DNA from: Planctomycetota bacterium
GTDB lineage: Bacteria > Planctomycetota > Planctomycetia > Gemmatales > Gemmataceae
Direction of reading: 5' to 3'
NCBI GenBank assembly: GCA_009920765.1
Contig: RFZJ01000051.1
Span: 1-32,820, forward strand
DNA: 32,820 nt
Shown one piece after another: positions 9,001 to 18,333 of this stretch; the stretch's first letter is position 1; each line of letters starts with the position of its first letter. The position numbers were made by a program, and so were the translations under genes. The notes below the pieces were generated by a model. That model did no database searches, was not told the origin of the DNA, and was given only the letters and a program-made list of their open reading frames with translations.

Positions 9001-12000
9001 TTTGAATCTTAGTTGGTCAATTTGGTTTCTAATCGGTTCCATACTGCTTACGTCTAATGATTCGCTGAATGCTTTTTGTAATCGATTTACCATTCGGGTT
9101 CAGGAAGGCAATCTTCCTGAACGTGCCTTGCGCTGGAACATTGCTGGTTTTGCACTTCTTACCCTGGCGTGGAAACTTGCGGAAGATCTTGCATCAATCA
9201 TGCAGGATTCCGCCCAGATCCCTTTTCAAGCAAGGAATTATTTTGCGCCCATCGCTGTTCTTATCCTTGGGCTTTTTGTCCAGGTATTCTCCCAGCGTAA
9301 CCAGCGGTTTTTATTTCATATCCAATGGTTGGTCATGGCGGCAGCAGGTGTTGGCTATATTCGTTCCCTGCACCAAGCGGAGCAGTTGGATAAGGGTAGT
9401 ATTGTTATTTTACCCCAGATGATGGCCCTTGCTGGTGGATTTTTTCTTTGGCTCTGGTTTTTACTCAAACGGTTTGTACATTTTAAACTCGCAGATTATC
9501 CCTCAAGGGCAACTTTAAGTGCCGGTTCACTTGCTGCAGTTGCAATCATTCTTGGCTTGATGCGCCTTAATGGTTCAGGAAAAGAAGCCCATATATTCAC
9601 ATCCGAGGCTGGCTCTATTCTTGGCCTCGTGATGCTGGGCTCTGTGTTAAGTGGTTGCTCTGCATTACGACTCCAAGAATTCGGAGCATTATACTGGCGT
9701 AATGTTTTATTCGCAGGCTTTGGAATCCTCGCCACACTTGCATGTGTGTTTGAACGAAATGAATCTTATGCAGGGATGAAATTTCTTGTCCTTGCGGGGC
9801 CTATTTACTTGTTTCTTTGGGTTTTTGCTTACCCCATCAGGGATTTGTTCCAACACCGCTTGCATCGCATCCAATTCACCAACCTGAGTGAGTTGGCCGG
9901 ACTTCTCCAAGGATTGGGTTTGTTCTTGTTATTTCTTGTAGCATGGGCTGCCTGGCCTCTTGGGTTTACTGTTCATGCCATGATTGGGTTGGGATTCTTG
10001 ATCGCAACTTCTATGTTGCTTGGTTGGTTTCGTAATAGTGATAGGCATGCAAGTATTGCGTTCTGGCTTTCATCTTTATTCGGCGCACTTGCGGTTTATC
10101 ATCAGAACATAGGCGTGGCTTTCATTAACTGGTATGCCTTGATGATCGCAGGAATACTTTGTGCCACTTCCATTCAGACTGCCTTATGGTCACGAATAAA
10201 AATTCTCAACCATGAATGGTTGTTCAAATCAAGGGTGTCATCACTTGAGGCAACGCACATTCTATTGCCTTGGGTCACCTTGTTAATGTTGATTCTTCCT
10301 ACCGGGTTTCAATTTGTTTTGGCAGGCAATGAAGATCTGTTTACCAATTGGTTGCATATCATGTCGGGCAAGGCCATTTGTCTTGCAATGGTATTTAGTT
10401 TCATTGCCAATCTTTATTACAGGGTGCGTGCAGGGCTACCGCTTGGAATCATTTGCACCGGCTCAGTTCTTAATCTGGGGATTGTTGCAGGACTGATTGA
10501 ATTTGAAAGGGGTGGTAGTTTTTCCGGTGCCTTGATAACCATAGGTGTTGTTTGGATTTTTTATGGCCTTGCGATTTCTCTTTTAGGAATTGGTTTTCAA
10601 TCGATTGGAAAATCGATTCCTTTCATCGATGAGGAATCCTGGCCCACGAACCTAAATTTTATCCTTGCTGCATCCCTTTTTGTTGCTTTTAGAATTGGTG
10701 GAATTGAAGCTGTCAGTCCCTGGATTGTTTTCTCTCTCATTTGCTTGATCGCATTGCAAATGGCCATCATTGCAGCATGGCGCAACCTGCCTGGCTATGC
10801 TGTTGCAAATATTTTGACCTCCCTGGCCGCATGCATTTATCTGGGGTTTGCCTTCCACCTTCGTCATCTGTTGGATATGTTTAATTTGATTGGTCTGGGC
10901 CTTGGAGGCATCTCGTTTTTTTGGTTGCTTGTTTCTTCGCTGCCTCTCCCGGGAATCAAGCCCTTTGTCAATCGCATGACCGAATCAGCCATGCAAATTG
11001 CCTTGCTTACGACAGGCCTTGGCGGTGCAATTGTTTATTTTGGTGGATTAAACGGGCAGCTTTACTTTACGAATCTACATTTGGCGTTCTCCTCATTTTT
11101 AATCCTGGCGTTGGTCAGTGTGATTGGCTTTTTAAGTGCAAAAGTTAAATATGGAGATTTTGGCTTATTCATCCTGGGCTTGACTGCGATTGCATACTGG
11201 TTGCGATCCCGGAACCTGATCTATGTTGAATTGATACAAGCAACTTGCATCCCCCTTTCATTGTTGATGACTTTAATTGCGGGCATGAGTGCCCTGCCCT
11301 TGACTATGATCAAGCCTCTTTGGCTGCCTGCTGTTCAGGGAATTGTCTCGGGTATCATTTTACTTTTGTCTGTTTGGATTTCCTGGCATGCTGAAATATT
11401 CGAGGAGAGAATCATTGGTGCGTTTGCAACATTTTGTGTTGCACCCTCGGCTTTATTTCTTGCATGGGCGGGGCTTGGTACTTCCAGGAGTGTGCGCAGG
11501 GAATTCTTGATTTTGCTTGCTTCATCCTGGTGTTTATTTTTGCAGGCTGTGCCTTCTCCACTTGACGATTCTCGTTGGCCCCAAAGAGCTGCACTTTTGC
11601 AGTTTGGTGTCTTGATGCTTGCCTTGGTTGGCAGGTTAAGCCTCGGAAAATTAATCGGAGTTTGGGAATTTGCAACCAAGCTGATCAGGGATCGACTGCC
11701 AATCCTTGCGTTTCTCTGTATCCTTTGCACCTTGGTTTTTGAAGCAATTTATTTCGAACCGCAAGCAATGAAAAGCCTGCAACCCGACTGGGCGGTGAAA
11801 ATGGTTTTATTTTCCATCGCGTCATTGGGTCTGGGTTGCCTTCGGTTTGCCTGGTTGATGGATGAAGAAAATGCCCGGGATACATCATGGAAAAATACCA
11901 GGTATACCTGGGGAATACTCGTTGTACTTTTATCACTTTTCCTGCATAGCAGACTTTGCAGGCCTGAATGGTTTGGTGGTTTCCTTGGGCAATATTGGTC

Positions 12001-12820
12001 CCTCGGCGCCCTTGTCCTTTCTTTTATGGCTGCTGGCCTTTCAGAATTGTTTTTCCGAAGAAATAAACAAGCCATCGCCTTGCCCATCATGCTTTGCGGC
12101 GTATTGATCCCCCTTGCACCCCAGTTGTCATTTTGGTTTAAACAATATTTGATCGCCTACCCTGAACAGTTTTTCTTTATGAAGTCCCTTGCAGAATCTG
12201 TGTTGCGATTGCCAGGCGATTTTGCTTCCCACGCTTTCTTATGGTTTCTCGCAGCATTGGTTTGGGGTTGGGTTGCAATGCAGAGGAATTCATTTTTCCT
12301 TATGTTGGCTTCATGTTTAGGAATGGTAGGTGGTTTTTGGTCGTTATGGGCCAGCCAGGGTTTTTCCGTTTTCCAGCATCCACAAATGTGGCTCGTTCCT
12401 CCCGCAATTTTCGTCCTTATCCTGGAAAACTCTTTGCGGTCGAAACTGCATAAAAACCTTTCCCAGTTCCTTCGTTATACCGGCCTTGCTTTCCTTTACG
12501 CATCTTCCGCTTCAGATCTTTTGATCCTTGGTATTGGATATTCTGTTTGGCTTCCCATTGCCTTGGCATTCTGGAGTGTAATGGGGATATTGGCCGGCAT
12601 GGCATCACAGACCAAGGGCTTTCTTTATTTTGGGATGGCTTTTCTCATCATGGATATTTTCTTCATGATTTGGCATGCAGCAGTGGATAAACAACAAACC
12701 TGGGTCTGGTGGATTTCCGTCATTGTCTTGGGTGGTGCAATCCTTGCCATGTTCACCTTGTTTGAAAAAAAGAAAACAGAAATCAAGAACCTGATGACCA
12801 AATTAAAATCGTGGGACTAG
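6008..12820 (+). CDS. Giant polytopic membrane protein (2270 residues) with N-terminal zinc ribbon
   Basis: I cannot assign a function. Residues 3-28 form a first membrane helix. A treble-clef-like zinc ribbon follows, with CNAC and CYNC (C38, C41, C52, C55), then a short charged helix likely to be coiled (64-104), a proline-rich linker (107-124) and an acidic stretch. From about residue 195 to the end the protein is almost entirely hydrophobic helices, several dozen by eye, separated by short loops often containing Trp and Arg/Lys. The first block after the linker (LGELVGGLLIVGGSVALVG) resembles the start of the multi-pass DUF2339/DUF2157-type families, but this protein is far longer than those. 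The frame is open throughout with no sign of decay, and codon use looks like that of neighbouring genes. No clear Shine-Dalgarno precedes the ATG. It is followed after 156 bases by an MscS-type channel on the same strand. A scaffold, flippase or polysaccharide-assembly role is possible but cannot be read here. Confidence 0.85.
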   Translation: MDIFVLLFLIALFLSPVVLLLWGVKWLFSLSRLPSRFCNACGSELNPASMQCYNCGKNPAPRVSKEVEELRIALEQLEKLVDRDEVSREASAAVVIALQNRLAKIAPISIPPVPVPPIPINPIETSDVSTLISVIEDEGIPPALPVVQSQESKSKLEDERPLLPFPKSSEVPIVEKPKRSLAGVLSLFLESRNILLGELVGGLLIVGGSVALVGTLWNSLEQIPYFPFLMLAAIALLLFFAGQYTLHHWKLQSTSRGMLVISILLAVLSLLVLANLGVAGSGYWIAAAVQVIALTGIAILVKKATSDLFEDIAFVGIPRPLTFGILVFSAAMLLASWFVPLDIKVAQGGAILLALLGACLSRIAKPATSAKVILFALILVFSLCVAQGFLLASAGDFTISLLAIPLIFVGVVFLALQLPGPDASDDAFSLAGPLLYGFGILTISIAPFLAWADVSAMILALWISVAILVFFSRTAVPLYGPLAASMQMIVAFSMQLHLLNGTLDTKAAIASLDLVKILVEPPSAFAMLFVGFIITGLARWNVENSWVRKGWIAGAWIAAMSSLAMGWAQADGPGPGGAIAQIGFAFILLYLYRIESNGFSAIIIAVFPITAVAALLYPDPPANFGFACLGMMAFIYSALARIISSSAKIKSLNQAFNLLSCILIAGLLPAWYSLSKSPEDKSFFFSLGALELGIACILLAWQFGRVELTLGGLLFWSISGYSFFQHHFLFIMPFTAGVLAAATLALLLHVLNSFFVFFDSHWDEGVYAPAQIAEYWLLLLLPLVLVIESSWALLDSKVLDLSLAIYLDWFAFAALLRALLVSSSLWFRTFQVAIAGSVGCLSLHFIRMQPWFLEQGGNLNHPWALQTLGCWISLLAFVWSVLRFEARKSRIFRDIWFETRRSIDEWTLAGLCAILLGLGLFSAFIASTVNWGLLPESDWPNLMMGRGILLWYAILLVTCIIYLWDEASYPKLVLFHLLIGFGATLVGYHLGKENIAFGLNLSWSIWFLIGSILLTSNDSLNAFCNRFTIRVQEGNLPERALRWNIAGFALLTLAWKLAEDLASIMQDSAQIPFQARNYFAPIAVLILGLFVQVFSQRNQRFLFHIQWLVMAAAGVGYIRSLHQAEQLDKGSIVILPQMMALAGGFFLWLWFLLKRFVHFKLADYPSRATLSAGSLAAVAIILGLMRLNGSGKEAHIFTSEAGSILGLVMLGSVLSGCSALRLQEFGALYWRNVLFAGFGILATLACVFERNESYAGMKFLVLAGPIYLFLWVFAYPIRDLFQHRLHRIQFTNLSELAGLLQGLGLFLLFLVAWAAWPLGFTVHAMIGLGFLIATSMLLGWFRNSDRHASIAFWLSSLFGALAVYHQNIGVAFINWYALMIAGILCATSIQTALWSRIKILNHEWLFKSRVSSLEATHILLPWVTLLMLILPTGFQFVLAGNEDLFTNWLHIMSGKAICLAMVFSFIANLYYRVRAGLPLGIICTGSVLNLGIVAGLIEFERGGSFSGALITIGVVWIFYGLAISLLGIGFQSIGKSIPFIDEESWPTNLNFILAASLFVAFRIGGIEAVSPWIVFSLICLIALQMAIIAAWRNLPGYAVANILTSLAACIYLGFAFHLRHLLDMFNLIGLGLGGISFFWLLVSSLPLPGIKPFVNRMTESAMQIALLTTGLGGAIVYFGGLNGQLYFTNLHLAFSSFLILALVSVIGFLSAKVKYGDFGLFILGLTAIAYWLRSRNLIYVELIQATCIPLSLLMTLIAGMSALPLTMIKPLWLPAVQGIVSGIILLLSVWISWHAEIFEERIIGAFATFCVAPSALFLAWAGLGTSRSVRREFLILLASSWCLFLQAVPSPLDDSRWPQRAALLQFGVLMLALVGRLSLGKLIGVWEFATKLIRDRLPILAFLCILCTLVFEAIYFEPQAMKSLQPDWAVKMVLFSIASLGLGCLRFAWLMDEENARDTSWKNTRYTWGILVVLLSLFLHSRLCRPEWFGGFLGQYWSLGALVLSFMAAGLSELFFRRNKQAIALPIMLCGVLIPLAPQLSFWFKQYLIAYPEQFFFMKSLAESVLRLPGDFASHAFLWFLAALVWGWVAMQRNSFFLMLASCLGMVGGFWSLWASQGFSVFQHPQMWLVPPAIFVLILENSLRSKLHKNLSQFLRYTGLAFLYASSASDLLILGIGYSVWLPIALAFWSVMGILAGMASQTKGFLYFGMAFLIMDIFFMIWHAAVDKQQTWVWWISVIVLGGAILAMFTLFEKKKTEIKNLMTKLKSWD

Positions 12821-12976
12821 ATAAATAAGCTGACTTTTCCCTTTATTTAAACTTCGCTTTTTATAAGCCTTTTGCTCGTAATTAAAATCTTCACAGTGTT
12901 ATTTTAAAAATTCATGGGATTTGCTAGACTCATTTCACTCCAGGATGGGGGATGCTTTCATACAAAGGAATGTCTT

Positions 12977-15796
12977 ATGAGTAGTTCAGGTTTCGTTGCC
13001 ATTTGTTTTCTTGCAGGTATTTTTGGTTATGCCAACCCAGATCTTGAAGCATTAAAAACATATCAAAATCAACCGTTGATTGTAAAATTATCAACCCCTG
13101 TAAATACTTTCAATACTCTTTGTTTTGCTGCAGATGCCTACTTTGAAATTCCGAGTTTGATGGCAGAAGCTTTTAACTGCCTTGAAATTGAACCGGGGTC
13201 TGTTTCTCCTGATGTCTTAAACAGAATGATTTTGGATCTTGAGGAAATTTTGGATGAATTATCCGTCCCATTAAATGATCTCAACCCACTTCCCGGCCAG
13301 GATCATGTGGTTGTTTTCAAAGATGAATCCCTCAATATTGTTTTAAAAAAATGTCAGGACGGCCTTTGGCGCTTTGATAAGGAAACGGTATCCCGGATAA
13401 AGGCCATGCGGGCTGTTTCTGCCAGTCGGACCCGCGCTAGAAAATTAATTGCAAGCCAGCTCAAATCTGGACTCCATGACCCAAATAATACCATGAGTGA
13501 ATTCATGGAGCATGCTTACAACAATGATTTTATTACTGCAACCCATCACTTGGATCTTTCAGAATTTCCCCCAGATAAAATTAAAACAGAAGGTGCATTA
13601 ATTTGCTGGAAGCTTGCTGCAATCATCCAGCGTAAAGGTTATTTGTTCACGCAAGAAATTCCTGAAGATCCTGAGGGCCCAAAATATATCTGGAACGCCA
13701 ACAGCAAGGGCATGATTGCAGTGCAGCGGGTTTATAGGCCGGGAGGTAAGGATGCCTGGTTGTTTACCAAGGATACCATTCGTGCAGTCGATTCCATGTA
13801 CGAGGATCTTAAAAATCAGCCCATTGATATTCGTTACAAAATAATGGGAAGAATTATTCCCCCTGTGCCTGCTAACTTTGACCCTTTACTTTTCCAATTA
13901 AAATCAGGGAAACCTGATTCCGTGCCAGATGAGCTTTCGACCCCCCGCAAGCTCCTTAGAAATTTTTACCTTGCGATCATGATGGCGGAATTCGACATCA
14001 AGCAAAAAAAGAACCTCAATAACTTTCTGGACTTAAGCATGCTTCCCATCGAGGACCTTGAAAATCTTGGCCCCAAAAGAGCAGTCATGCTTGACGCCAT
14101 CCTTCGTAAAATCAGCCCCGACTCCAATAATGTCGTGGATTCCTGGAGTAGTTCTGCGCAGGTGATTGAGGGCCCGCCGGGCTTTAATATCGGGATTCTC
14201 AGGCAACATGATGGCTGCTGGCGTTTTAGCCCTGAGACTGTTGCCAACATTCCCACCATGTTTGCAAAGCTTTCATCCGAAGAGCAGGCCAAATATAATT
14301 ACACCCATGATCTGGCCAATCCCCGCAATGCCATCTTCTTTTTTTTGGCTTCTGTTAATTTGTTCAATGATCGCGAAGCCATGAGGGCTTTGGACCTTTC
14401 TGAATTACCTGTTCCAGCCCGGCATGAACTGGGCCCGGTGCTTGCGTTCAAGCTTAAATATATCATCGACAGGGTCAGTCAAATCTATCTTCAAGAAATC
14501 CCCACCGATCCCAAGTTGATCATTTATGAACTCTATCGCGGGCCATTGGGGAAAATATTTATTTCCCCGCATGATGATGGAAAAGGAAAAATGGAATGGA
14601 AGTTTGACGCAAGTTCCGTAAGGCTCATCGAAAAAATGTTTAATTCGGTGATTGAAATGCCGGTGCGTGCAGATTTACAGAAATTAAATCTGGTCAGGCT
14701 GAAGGCGGATTTTTGGTCAGAGCCTGGCATATGGTTGCGATTGAATGTACCCATGAAGTATCATCATATATTTTTCGGGCTTTGTATTTACCAATGGGTT
14801 ATTGGGTTGATTCTTGCTTGTCTTAGTGTTGTGGTTGCGATTTGTGCTACTTTTCTGGTAAAGTTTTCGATCCATTATTTTGTTCCTAAATCCACCAATG
14901 TTGTTTTTAAAACTAGAATAAGACGGAATTTGCGGGCCTTGAGATTACTTATTTTTTTCATGCTTATTTATTCCTGTATTCCATGGCTCGATCTGCCCAA
15001 CAATGTTGCTATTTTCATTTATACTGCAGAACAAATCCTGGTCACACTTATCGTTTCCTGGTTCTGCCTGCAACTTGTTGACACTATCGCCCTTATTTAT
15101 GAAATTTCAGAATCCATGGTCAAATACAAGGGGGTTGCAGATATGCTCGTGCCCTTTCTCAGCAGGGGGGTAAAGCTTGTAATCATACTGACTGCTATTT
15201 CACTTTTGATCAAGAACTTTGGAGAGACCGAATCACTAGGAAGATTTCTTGCAGGCCTGGGTATTCTTGGTATTGGGATTTCCCTTGCGGCACAGGATTC
15301 CCTTAAGAATCTTTTTGGTACGCTTCTTCTCATCAGTGAAAAATCTTTTCGTGTCGGTGATAAGATTATTCTGGGGGATAAAGAGGGCATAGTTGAGCAA
15401 TTGGGTTTTCGTGCAACCAAACTTCGTACTGCTGAGGATTCGCTTTTACTGATACCCAATGGAAATCTTGCGACAGCCATCATTGATAATTACGGTTTTC
15501 GCAAGCAACGGAGGTTGCGACTTGTATTTGGTATTGATCTTCATACTGAGGTTGAAAAAATAGGTTTGTTGCATGTGAAATTGTTGGAGAAACTTGTTGC
15601 AACCCCGCGGGTCATTGCCAACAAGACGAAGATTTCGTTTTTAAAAATCGGCGAGAATGGATTGGAGTTCGAGGTCTCGGCTTTCGCAGACATTCAAAAT
15701 GATGATCAGGAAAGAAGCCTTAAAGAGGCCATTTTGGAAATTGTATTGCAACTTGCATTGGAGATGGAGATAAAGACGACAAATCTTAAGAAGTAA
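12977..15796 (+). CDS. MscS-family mechanosensitive channel with fourfold-repeat extracytoplasmic domain
   Basis: This is a predicted small-conductance mechanosensitive channel of 939 residues, far longer than classical MscS. I start it at the ATG at 12977, which has AAGGA 7 bases upstream and gives a signal peptide ending near GYA. The ATG at 12914 would add 21 unlikely residues. After the signal come four copies of a roughly 105-residue unit (about residues 39-144, 170-275, 321-430 and 448-555). Each has an A-rich helix, then LDLSxLP or similar, then KLxxIL, then a strand leading to a DGxWxF motif. Then come transmembrane helices from about 595, and the pore helix with GLGILGIGISLAAQD (about 758-775). 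The MscS beta domain carries RVGDKI, EGIVEQLGFRATKLRT and LLIPNG. The repeats should lie in the periplasm and sense ligands or wall state. A strong terminator follows. Confidence 0.9.
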   Translation: MSSSGFVAICFLAGIFGYANPDLEALKTYQNQPLIVKLSTPVNTFNTLCFAADAYFEIPSLMAEAFNCLEIEPGSVSPDVLNRMILDLEEILDELSVPLNDLNPLPGQDHVVVFKDESLNIVLKKCQDGLWRFDKETVSRIKAMRAVSASRTRARKLIASQLKSGLHDPNNTMSEFMEHAYNNDFITATHHLDLSEFPPDKIKTEGALICWKLAAIIQRKGYLFTQEIPEDPEGPKYIWNANSKGMIAVQRVYRPGGKDAWLFTKDTIRAVDSMYEDLKNQPIDIRYKIMGRIIPPVPANFDPLLFQLKSGKPDSVPDELSTPRKLLRNFYLAIMMAEFDIKQKKNLNNFLDLSMLPIEDLENLGPKRAVMLDAILRKISPDSNNVVDSWSSSAQVIEGPPGFNIGILRQHDGCWRFSPETVANIPTMFAKLSSEEQAKYNYTHDLANPRNAIFFFLASVNLFNDREAMRALDLSELPVPARHELGPVLAFKLKYIIDRVSQIYLQEIPTDPKLIIYELYRGPLGKIFISPHDDGKGKMEWKFDASSVRLIEKMFNSVIEMPVRADLQKLNLVRLKADFWSEPGIWLRLNVPMKYHHIFFGLCIYQWVIGLILACLSVVVAICATFLVKFSIHYFVPKSTNVVFKTRIRRNLRALRLLIFFMLIYSCIPWLDLPNNVAIFIYTAEQILVTLIVSWFCLQLVDTIALIYEISESMVKYKGVADMLVPFLSRGVKLVIILTAISLLIKNFGETESLGRFLAGLGILGIGISLAAQDSLKNLFGTLLLISEKSFRVGDKIILGDKEGIVEQLGFRATKLRTAEDSLLLIPNGNLATAIIDNYGFRKQRRLRLVFGIDLHTEVEKIGLLHVKLLEKLVATPRVIANKTKISFLKIGENGLEFEVSAFADIQNDDQERSLKEAILEIVLQLALEMEIKTTNLKK

Positions 15797-15812
15797 TAAA
15801 GCAGGGCAATAA

Positions 15813-15852
15813 AAAAAGCTTCAAGAAAGCGCACGACTCCTTGAAGCTTTTT
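15813..15852. terminator. Intrinsic terminator between the MscS-type gene and the aldehyde dehydrogenase pseudogene
   Basis: A 13-bp perfect inverted repeat AAAAAGCTTCAAG (15813-15825) / CTTGAAGCTTTTT (15840-15852) has a 14-base loop. The A and T tracts at its ends let it work in both directions. It lies 16 bases after the channel gene stop and 14 bases beyond the end of the minus-strand dehydrogenase. Confidence 0.85.
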
Positions 15853-15866
15853 ATTTGGAGCAGCGA

Positions 15867-17217
15867 TTAATCCCTTAGCTTAATGGACACATACTTGGTT
15901 TCGAGATAGGATTCCATGCCTTCTTGAGCAAGTTCCCTGCCTAGGCCACTTTCCTTCATGCCGCCAAACGGGCATTGGGGTGTTGCAGGCACGGGGTCGT
16001 TTATCCCGATGATTCCCGCTTCCAATCCCTCTGCCATCTTAAGCGAAGTGGTTAGATCATTGGTGAAAACATAAGCAGCAAGGCCATAGGGGGTGTTGTT
16101 TGCAGCAGCAATAACATCTTCGACTTTGTTGAATTCAATGATGGGCATTACTGGAGCAAAAGGCTCTTCGGTAAGGATTCTGCAAGTTGGGTTAAGGCCA
16201 GATATCACGGTGGGTTCGAAGAAGTAACCCTTTTCGAATTTGTCTGATTTCTTGCCACCGGTAAGCACTTGGCCACCCTTGCCCTTGAAATTCGACTGCA
16301 GCTTCGGTGAATTTCTTCTGGATATCCTTGTGTACAAAGAACCTGCTGGGCGAGATGCATACCTGCCCGTTGTTGCGGAACTTTCCTGCAACCGCAAGCT
16401 TTGCACTTACCTCGGGATCGGAATCTGGGAAGACGATGAAGGGTGCATGCCCACCGAGTTCCATGCTGATTCTTTTCACCTGATCTGCGGAAGCGCGTAT
16501 CAGTTGCTTGCCCACCTCGGTTGATCCGGTGAAACTGATTTTTCTGCAAATGCGATTTTGCATGAACTCATCAGCCATCTCCTGGCCGGGGCCGATCACC
16601 AGATTTGCAACGCCAGCGGGAAGGCCTGCTTCGATAAGGCATTCGAAAATCACGATCAATGATCTTGGGGTTTGGCTTGCAGGCCTGCTAACTACGGTGC
16701 AACCAACTGCAAGGGCGGGGGCCAACTTGCGGATTGCAAGGGTGATGGGGAAATTCCAGGGGCTGATAGCTGCTACCACGCCCACGGGGTGCTTCAGGGT
16801 TAAATGTCTTTTTCCAGGTGCTGAGTTTGGGATAACCTGGCCATATGCTCGTTTACCTTCTTCTGCAAACCATTCAAAAGTATCTGCAGAGTGCATGACT
16901 TCTGCCTTGGCTTCGACCACGGGTTTTCCTTGTTCCATGGTCATAACCCGGGCGATTGCATCAGCGCGTTCGCGCATGAGGTCAGCGGTTTTTTTGAGAA
17001 TTTTTGCCCTATCCCATGAGGTTAGTTTCTGCCAGGCTGGCATGGCCTTTGCGGCGGCTTCCAGCGCCAGCTTGGTTTCTGCCCTGCTGCCGTAGGCAAC
17101 TTCCCAAAGAACTTCTTCGGTTGCAGGATTAATGACGGCATGTGTTTTGCCATCCAGGGCATCGCACCATTTACCATCAATGTAAAGTTTTGTCTGAATG
17201 GATGTAGCAGTCGTCAT
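15867..17217 (-). pseudogene. NAD(P)-dependent aldehyde dehydrogenase (succinate-semialdehyde dehydrogenase type), internal deletion and frameshift
   Basis: Intact relatives oxidise succinate semialdehyde or similar aldehydes with NAD(P). Here the protein is in two frames. The first part (17217 down to about 16290) carries SPWNFP, the FTGSTEVGK cofactor turn, ELGGHAP with the general-base Glu, and the nucleophile Cys287 in NNGQVC. The second part (about 16290 to 15867) resumes in another frame with GGQVLTGG, FEPTVI, EEPFAPV and PFGGMKESGLGRE. At the junction near 16281-16295 about 35-38 residues that normally link the two parts are absent, including the usual GPL-containing segment. The total of 1351 bases is not a multiple of three. 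A CAAGGG tandem pair sits at the junction. The usual KPAxxTP Lys also reads Arg (SRPASQTP). A GAGG precedes the ATG. It is either a real pseudogene or an assembly collapse; a single base error cannot explain the missing segment. Confidence 0.85.
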
Positions 17218-17272
17218 GAATCAACCTCGATCGTTAAAAAAGTGGAACAGTTGGTATTGTAGTAAAACGGAA

Positions 17273-18163
17273 TCAAGTGCTGGGAAGATCAAGAACTTTG
17301 CGCATACGGGCCACGATGTCGGTGAGTTCTTTTTCGCCCCCGCCACCAACTTCGGATGTTGCCCAGCCATCGTAGCCGATTTCGCCCAGAGCTTTTAAAA
17401 CTTCGGGCCAGTTTTCATCACCTTCGCCTATGGCGCACCATTGCTTGGTGTTGCTATAACCTTTGAAGTCGAATTTGACCATTCTTTTGCCGAGCTTGCG
17501 GATCCAATCAGCGCTGCTAACGCCAAACTTTACCATGTTAGAGCAATCAAAATAAGCAGCGACAAAAGGGCTTTTGAAGTCATCGATATATTGCACAAGT
17601 TGTTCAGGTTTGGTGATGAAGTTGTTCCATACGGTTTCGATGCAAATCTTGATGCCTAGTTTTTCTGCGGTGGGTAGGGCTTTCTTCACTTCGATCTGGG
17701 ATCGTTCGTAGCATTGTTCGTAGGTGACATCCTTGTTGACTACACCCGGAACTAAAAGCAGGGTATCTGCACCAAAGAACTTGGCATCTTCAATGCCTGA
17801 AATTAAAGCCTTTAACCCCTTGGCTCGAATGGCTTCATCGGGTGAGGAAAGAGTATCGCGCCAGTGCACCGAATCAATCACGCCATGGATTTTAACGCCT
17901 GTCTGTTCAGCAGCTTTTTTTGCTTCTTCTTTGTTAAGGCCGCTGGGGCTGTCGACTTCAACGCCTTGAATCCCAAGTTTTTTTGCAAGGGTTAGTTTTT
18001 CAAGGGTAGTGCTACCAGCTTTGATCATGCCATACTTGACAGCCAATCGAAGTACGGGCTTCTTGGCTGGTGCAAGGCTGGAGTTAAGTGCCATCACTGA
18101 ATTTCCCAAGGTTAAGGCTGCGCTTGTTGCGAGAGTATTTTTAACAAATTTTCTGCGATCCAT
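17273..18163 (-). CDS. Tat-exported sugar phosphate isomerase/epimerase-like TIM-barrel protein
   Basis: This 296-residue protein belongs to the xylose-isomerase-like / AP-endonuclease 2 TIM-barrel superfamily, which includes sugar and inositol epimerases and isomerases. It begins with a twin-arginine leader (MDRRKFVKNTL, then an alanine-rich hydrophobic stretch), so it should act outside the cytoplasm. Barrel features are visible: GVEVDSP after strand two, a central IEDAKFFGADTLLLVPG, then KICIETVWN and AAYFDCSNM, which supply the usual metal-binding Glu and Asp, and WATSEVGGGG near the end. A strong AAGGAG lies 6 bases before the ATG. The broken aldehyde dehydrogenase follows 55 bases later on the same strand, and a sialic-acid-lyase-like gene diverges upstream, suggesting a sugar-catabolic locus. 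The exact reaction is unknown. Confidence 0.9.
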   Translation of the reverse strand: MDRRKFVKNTLATSAALTLGNSVMALNSSLAPAKKPVLRLAVKYGMIKAGSTTLEKLTLAKKLGIQGVEVDSPSGLNKEEAKKAAEQTGVKIHGVIDSVHWRDTLSSPDEAIRAKGLKALISGIEDAKFFGADTLLLVPGVVNKDVTYEQCYERSQIEVKKALPTAEKLGIKICIETVWNNFITKPEQLVQYIDDFKSPFVAAYFDCSNMVKFGVSSADWIRKLGKRMVKFDFKGYSNTKQWCAIGEGDENWPEVLKALGEIGYDGWATSEVGGGGEKELTDIVARMRKVLDLPST

Positions 18164-18333
18164 GGTTTGCTCCTTTTTTGGAATTCATCTTGATATTAAA
18201 GATTAATCGTTTACATGGCTTGTGCACAGAAAAAACTACCCGAGTCTTCCTTCTGTAACGGATCTAAGGGTGTATGTATGGTTGAATGGGCCTTGGTTCC
18301 AACTCCCAGTATTGCAACCACCCATGAAATACG

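Noticed and set aside
12821..12913. Possible terminator after the giant membrane-protein gene
   Set aside because: Only a 4-bp GCTT/AAGC stem near AT-rich sequence is visible, too weak to call.
12914..12976. Upstream ATG as start of the MscS-type channel
   Set aside because: It adds 21 residues that spoil the signal peptide, while the ATG at 12977 has a proper AAGGA at 7 bases.
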